A DNA stretch of 8,851 nt, from NCBI RefSeq assembly GCF_937875145.1, contig NZ_CALNCS010000067.1:1-8851 (forward strand). The letters run 5' to 3'. The notes under the pieces were generated by a model. That model saw only the letters and a list, made by a program, of their open reading frames with translations, ran no database searches and was not told the origin of the DNA. The translations under genes and the position numbers were made by a program. Positions 5,731 to 8,851 of the stretch are shown piece after piece (position 1 is the stretch's first letter; every line of letters begins with the position of its first letter). The DNA comes from Alkalibaculum bacchi. GTDB lineage: Bacteria; Bacillota; Clostridia; Eubacteriales; Alkalibacteraceae.

Positions 5731-7155
5731 ATGTTATTGAACAAAGATTTTCTTTTAAAAAATAATTGGGCTAAAAAACTATATCATGGACATGCAGCTC
5801 ATATGCCGATTATAGATTATCACTGTCACCTAGATCCAGCTGAGATTTATCAAAATAGAAAATATAATAATCTTACTCAAATTTGGCTTTATGACAATGG
5901 ATTTGGTGATCACTATAAATGGCGTCTTATGCGGGCAAATGGCACTCCTGAAAAACTTATTACGGGTAATGAAGTTGATCCATATAGCTGCTTTGTTGAA
6001 TATGTAAAAGCAATTGAAAAAGCTCCTGGTAATCCTTTATTTGAATGGAGCCATCTTGAACTCAGGCGGTTTTTTAACATTGATTTAACTATTAATCAAA
6101 AAAATGCTAATGAAATTTGGAAAAAAGCAAATAAGCTTATTGTGACTGAAGATTTTCGTGCAAAAAGACTTATTCAGCGTAGTAATGTCCGCCTCATATG
6201 TACTACTGATGATCCTGTAAGTGATTTGCGCTATCAGAAATTATTGCATGATGAAGAAAAGGAAAATGGTTTTAAAGTTCTGCCTACATTTCGTCCTGAG
6301 AATTTGATGAATATTAGGCAAAAAGGTTTTCCTGAGTATATCAAAAATCTTTCTGATATTTCAGGTACTTTAATTACTAACTATAAGGCACTTTGTAAAG
6401 CTATTGCTCAACGGATAGAATTTTTTCATAAAATAGGTTGTCGTTTAGCAGATCATAGCCTTAATACATTTTATTTTTGTCCTGTAGACGAAGAAAAAAT
6501 GAATCGGATTATAGCAGATGCGCTTTCTGGTAAGCAAATTAGCTGTGAACAAGCCGAGCAATATAAAAGTACAATTCAGCTTTACCTTATGGAACTTTAC
6601 AAGAATAATGATTGGGCCATGCAATTACACATAAATTGTTTCCGTGATGATTCTACTAAAGATTTTGTGACTATTGGTGCGAATGCGGGCTTTGATTCTG
6701 TTGGTGATCAGCCTGATATCGTAAAACAAATTAAAAATCTTTTTGATGTAGCAGATCAGAAATCAATATTGCCCAAGACTATTATTTATAGCCTTAACTC
6801 TAATGATTGGCTAGCCTTAGCTTCTTTAGCAGGATCATTTCAAGGAGCTGGGGTACGTCAACGGATTATGTTTGGCAACGCATGGTGGTTTAATGATACT
6901 TTATCTGGGATACGTGATCAGCTTACTATATTTGCTCAGCAAGGTCTTCTTGGTAATTTCATAGGTATGCTAACTGACTCACGTAGCTTCCTATCTTATC
7001 CTCGGCATGAGTATTTTCGTCGAGTGCTTTGTGAGTTATTTGGTGAGTGGGTAGATAATGGTCAGTTACCCGAAGATGAACAGTATCTAGGCAAAATAAT
7101 TGAAGATATTTGTTATAACAACGCCCACGATTATTTTGGATTTTTTGCAAGCTAA
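5731..7155 (+). CDS. uxaC: Glucuronate isomerase (uronate isomerase)
   Basis: A 474-residue amidohydrolase-fold enzyme that isomerises D-glucuronate to D-fructuronate; family members also convert D-galacturonate to D-tagaturonate. Metal ligands H31 and H33 lie in DYHCHLDP. CTTDDP is at 157-162, followed by MQLHI, GFDSVGD, FGNAWWFND and the highly conserved LTDSRSFLSYPRHEYFRR, all in family order. The length is close to the 470 residues of the E. coli enzyme. The frame is open upstream to an ATG at 5680, but that start would overlap uxuA by 32 bases. The ATG at 5731 has GGAAGG at the right distance and begins like known UxaC proteins, so it is preferred. It catalyses the first intracellular step for the two genes before it. 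Confidence 0.95.
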   Translation: MLLNKDFLLKNNWAKKLYHGHAAHMPIIDYHCHLDPAEIYQNRKYNNLTQIWLYDNGFGDHYKWRLMRANGTPEKLITGNEVDPYSCFVEYVKAIEKAPGNPLFEWSHLELRRFFNIDLTINQKNANEIWKKANKLIVTEDFRAKRLIQRSNVRLICTTDDPVSDLRYQKLLHDEEKENGFKVLPTFRPENLMNIRQKGFPEYIKNLSDISGTLITNYKALCKAIAQRIEFFHKIGCRLADHSLNTFYFCPVDEEKMNRIIADALSGKQISCEQAEQYKSTIQLYLMELYKNNDWAMQLHINCFRDDSTKDFVTIGANAGFDSVGDQPDIVKQIKNLFDVADQKSILPKTIIYSLNSNDWLALASLAGSFQGAGVRQRIMFGNAWWFNDTLSGIRDQLTIFAQQGLLGNFIGMLTDSRSFLSYPRHEYFRRVLCELFGEWVDNGQLPEDEQYLGKIIEDICYNNAHDYFGFFAS

Positions 7156-7203
7156 AATGAAAAAAATAGGTTATTTATCGCATATAAATTAGGAGATCCT
7201 ACT

Positions 7204-8028
7204 GTGTTTAACTTTGGAGTTCGTGGACACGATATTACTGGGGTATCAGATCCTGATCAATTAGGGTTGAGACTTGAGAGGTTAGGTATCAAAAATGTGC
7301 AGCTTGCTTTAAATAAGTCATTTCCTGATTTATTGAGTGGGGAACATGAAATTAATCCAGGTATGGGTAATTATATCTCACGTACTCTTCTTAAATATAG
7401 TGTGCGTATTGCTATCCTTGGATGTTATATTAATATGATTCATCCTAAGCTTGCTAAACGTGAAGAAGCTCTTCGTCGTTTTGAGGCATATGTCAGAAAT
7501 GCTAAATATTTTGATTGTTCTATAGTTGCTTCTGAGACTGGATCATGTGATACAAATTTTAATTATACTGAGAAAAATTTTAGTGAAGAGAAATTTTTAG
7601 AATCTGAAGAGTCAATTCGTCGGCTTGTGAAGGTTGGCGAAAAGGAAAATGTAGTTGTTGCGATTGAACCTAATGTTATGAATCCAATTCATGATGTTGA
7701 GACCGCAATAAGAGTATTTAATGATATAAGTTCTCCGAACTTAGGCATTATAGTTGATCCAATGTCATTAGTAACTGCCGATTTAGTCCCTCAGCAACTT
7801 CAGATAGTAACGGATATGTTTAAAAGCCTTGGTGACCATGTTGTCGCTTTACATCTTAAAGATTTTATTATAGAAAATGGAAACGTTGTACCAACTACAT
7901 TTGGTAAAGGGTTGCTTCCAGCAGAAGATATTTTAAAAATATATGCTAGCTACCGTCCGATGGGATATGTTATTTCCGAAGAAACGCGAGATTCTAACTT
8001 AATGAAGCCAATCTGTATGTGCCAATAA
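7204..8028 (+). CDS. Sugar phosphate isomerase/epimerase family TIM-barrel protein, substrate unknown
   Basis: A 274-residue protein of the xylose isomerase-like/AP endonuclease 2 barrel family. The four expected metal positions are visible: E155 in VVAIEPN, D185 in GIIVDPMS, H217 in ALHLKDF, and E259/E260 in YVISEE. FGKGLLP (233-239) is the loop usual after the HLKD strand. The start is GTG, with AGGAG eight bases upstream (7191-7195), and the gene lies 48 bases behind uxaC, so it is probably co-transcribed. Relatives include tagatose 3-epimerases, inosose isomerases and hydroxypyruvate isomerases. The context suggests a hexuronate or keto-uronate isomerase or epimerase, but the specificity cannot be read from the sequence. 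The C-terminus (MKPICMCQ) looks atypical. Another frame continues as LNEANLYVPIIAII, so the 3' end may be frameshifted. Confidence 0.75.
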   Translation: MFNFGVRGHDITGVSDPDQLGLRLERLGIKNVQLALNKSFPDLLSGEHEINPGMGNYISRTLLKYSVRIAILGCYINMIHPKLAKREEALRRFEAYVRNAKYFDCSIVASETGSCDTNFNYTEKNFSEEKFLESEESIRRLVKVGEKENVVVAIEPNVMNPIHDVETAIRVFNDISSPNLGIIVDPMSLVTADLVPQQLQIVTDMFKSLGDHVVALHLKDFIIENGNVVPTTFGKGLLPAEDILKIYASYRPMGYVISEETRDSNLMKPICMCQ

Positions 8029-8102
8029 TTGCGATCATTTAGGACAAATTGTTTGGCTTAAGTATTTCATGTGTCTCAAGGGCTTTTCGATACAAGAACT
8101 GA

Positions 8103-8146
8103 ACTTCACTGCATTTAAGAGTCTTAAGTTATAGATGCAGTGAAGT
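8103..8146. repeat. Inverted repeat, 12-base perfect arms, downstream of the operon
   Basis: ACTTCACTGCAT (8103-8114) and ATGCAGTGAAGT (8135-8146) are exact inverse complements around 20 bases. The loop itself contains a second perfect inverted repeat, TTAAGA-G-TCTTAA (8115-8127). No T-run follows on either strand, so it is not a classic terminator. It may protect the 3' end of the operon mRNA or be an old element end. Confidence 0.7.
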
Positions 8147-8163
8147 CAGTTATTGTCGTAAGA

Positions 8164-8190
8164 TTCTTCTGATTCTATGTTTCAGAAGAA
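8164..8190. repeat. Inverted repeat with 9-base arms
   Basis: TTCTTCTGA (8164-8172) pairs with TCAGAAGAA (8182-8190) around a 9-base loop. It stands 17 bases after the previous inverted repeat, and its last two bases are shared with the next one. Confidence 0.65.
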
Positions 8191-8222
8191 CTAGCTGTAT
8201 ATATGCAGCTAGTTTAGTTATA
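8189..8222 (+). terminator. Probable intrinsic terminator of the operon
   Basis: AACTAGCTG (8189-8197) and CAGCTAGTT (8206-8214) form a 9-pair stem with an 8-base loop whose inner bases can extend it. TTTAGTTAT follows, a moderately U-rich tail in the plus direction. It is the third hairpin behind the last operon gene and the most terminator-like. The U-tract is interrupted, so efficiency may be modest. Confidence 0.5.
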
Positions 8223-8851
8223 TGATGTTATCCAGTTTTGTAAATAGTGTTTTGAATTGAAAGATAAGCTAAGCATTTGATTTAGCCTTTGGGAGTTCAA
8301 TAGGTTTGCTTGTGTCCAAATCCCCATGAGCTCTATGCGTGCTTATTTACATATCTAGAACGGGATCTTGATTGCAGCAAAACCCTTGGCGAAAGGCGTG
8401 TCCAAGTATAAGCCGAAAAGTTATGCCTAGTATGTACTTCTTCTTTTGAGTAAATGTCTCCTGATACTTCTCTTTATATTTTGTCCTTGCTTTAGCAAGT
8501 GTCTCATTGTAGTTAGCCTTGTATGGGCTTCTTACTTGAAAATAAAAGAGGCAATGAGATACTGCTAGCGTTTATTATCCTCACAAAGTTTCCTCCCTTA
8601 AAATTTCAAAAAAGCTCTAATCTTGAAAATAAGGCAAATAAGACTTCCTTTGTGCCCCCACCATTTTGAAAAACTATTTTGTATCCTACGGTATATTTCG
8701 AGAACCTCGCTAAGAAACTAAGGTTACTCCAGAATTTAAAGGTAGCTCATTTTAAAAACCCTGAGTTTAAAAGAATATTTAGGACTTTATTTCATAAGAA
8801 TATGTGCCGTTTACAGAGTATTATTGGCCACTCAAAAAACTGAAATAAGAA
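8223..8851. other. About 630 bases without a convincing gene
   Basis: Apart from the possible remnant at 8347-8584, nothing firm is seen here: no tRNA-like fold, long repeat or complete coding region. On the plus strand one frame is open from 8670 to the stop at 8841. It includes ENLAKKLRLLQNLKVAHF and NPEFKRIFRTLFHKN, but it has no ribosome site or proper start; it may be a coding relic or chance. The region is AT-rich and looks like decayed intergenic sequence. Confidence 0.5.
8347..8584 (-). pseudogene. Possible remnant of an unidentified gene
   Basis: On the minus strand a GTG at 8584 follows AGGGAGG at good spacing and starts the peptide VRIINASSISLPLLF, which stops at 8513 after 23 codons. 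A neighbouring frame is open through the same stretch down to the stop at 8347. It carries the lysine-rich YNETLAKARTKYKEKYQ and then KKKYILGITFRLILGHAF. A single early frameshift would join a well-placed start to this longer frame. I do not recognise the product. The stretch is short and AT-rich, so a chance open frame is also possible. Confidence 0.25.

Noticed and set aside
8103..8214. The cluster of inverted repeats as a CRISPR array or integron site
   Set aside because: The three repeats differ from one another in sequence and no spacers of regular length separate them.
8670..8843. Plus-strand open frame of 57 codons near the right edge
   Set aside because: No ribosome site and no suitable start codon, and the sequence is AT-rich enough for a chance open stretch; not called as a gene.

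Overview
The window is an AT-rich, Gram-positive-style segment carrying a compact hexuronate catabolism operon between two stretches without intact genes. Strong AGGAGG-type ribosome binding sites, GTG starts at two operon genes, A/T-rich codon choice and a long mannitol-dehydrogenase-type fructuronate reductase suggest a low-GC Firmicute or a low-GC relative. No rRNA or other phylogenetic marker is present, so the host is not settled.

Left part (1 to about 1,780): insertion-sequence debris, visibly more GC-rich than the operon. At the left edge is the intact 5' end of an IS21-family transposase gene (istA) on the minus strand, running out of the window. Directly behind it, also on the minus strand, lies a second, heavily decayed IS21-family element. 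Its istA and istB can still be read through many stops and frameshifts: HTH start, YADEK, RPKVCKPY, KTLDDFDF, a Walker A relic and a Walker B relic. Terminal repeats with a 22-bp period remain at its upstream end (1735-1772).

Centre (1,887 to 8,028): a divergent FCD/FadR-type GntR regulator on the minus strand, a 289-bp control region with several palindromes and promoter candidates, then four co-directional plus-strand genes. These are fructuronate reductase (uxuB), mannonate dehydratase (uxuA), glucuronate isomerase (uxaC), and a TIM-barrel sugar phosphate isomerase/epimerase-like protein of unassigned substrate. Together the first three convert D-glucuronate to D-fructuronate (UxaC), to D-mannonate (UxuB), to 2-keto-3-deoxy-D-gluconate (UxuA). 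The transporter, KDG kinase and KDPG aldolase needed to complete the pathway are not in the window.

Right part (8,029 to 8,851): three consecutive inverted repeats just behind the operon, the third looking like an intrinsic terminator, followed by about 630 bases with no convincing gene. One minus-strand stretch (8347-8584) has a good ribosome binding site and GTG start but breaks early, so it may be a gene remnant.

Nothing here is clearly a new biological system. The most interesting points are the fourth operon gene, whose 3' end may carry a frameshift, the palindromes that may be operators of the GntR protein, and the readable decay of the IS21 copy.
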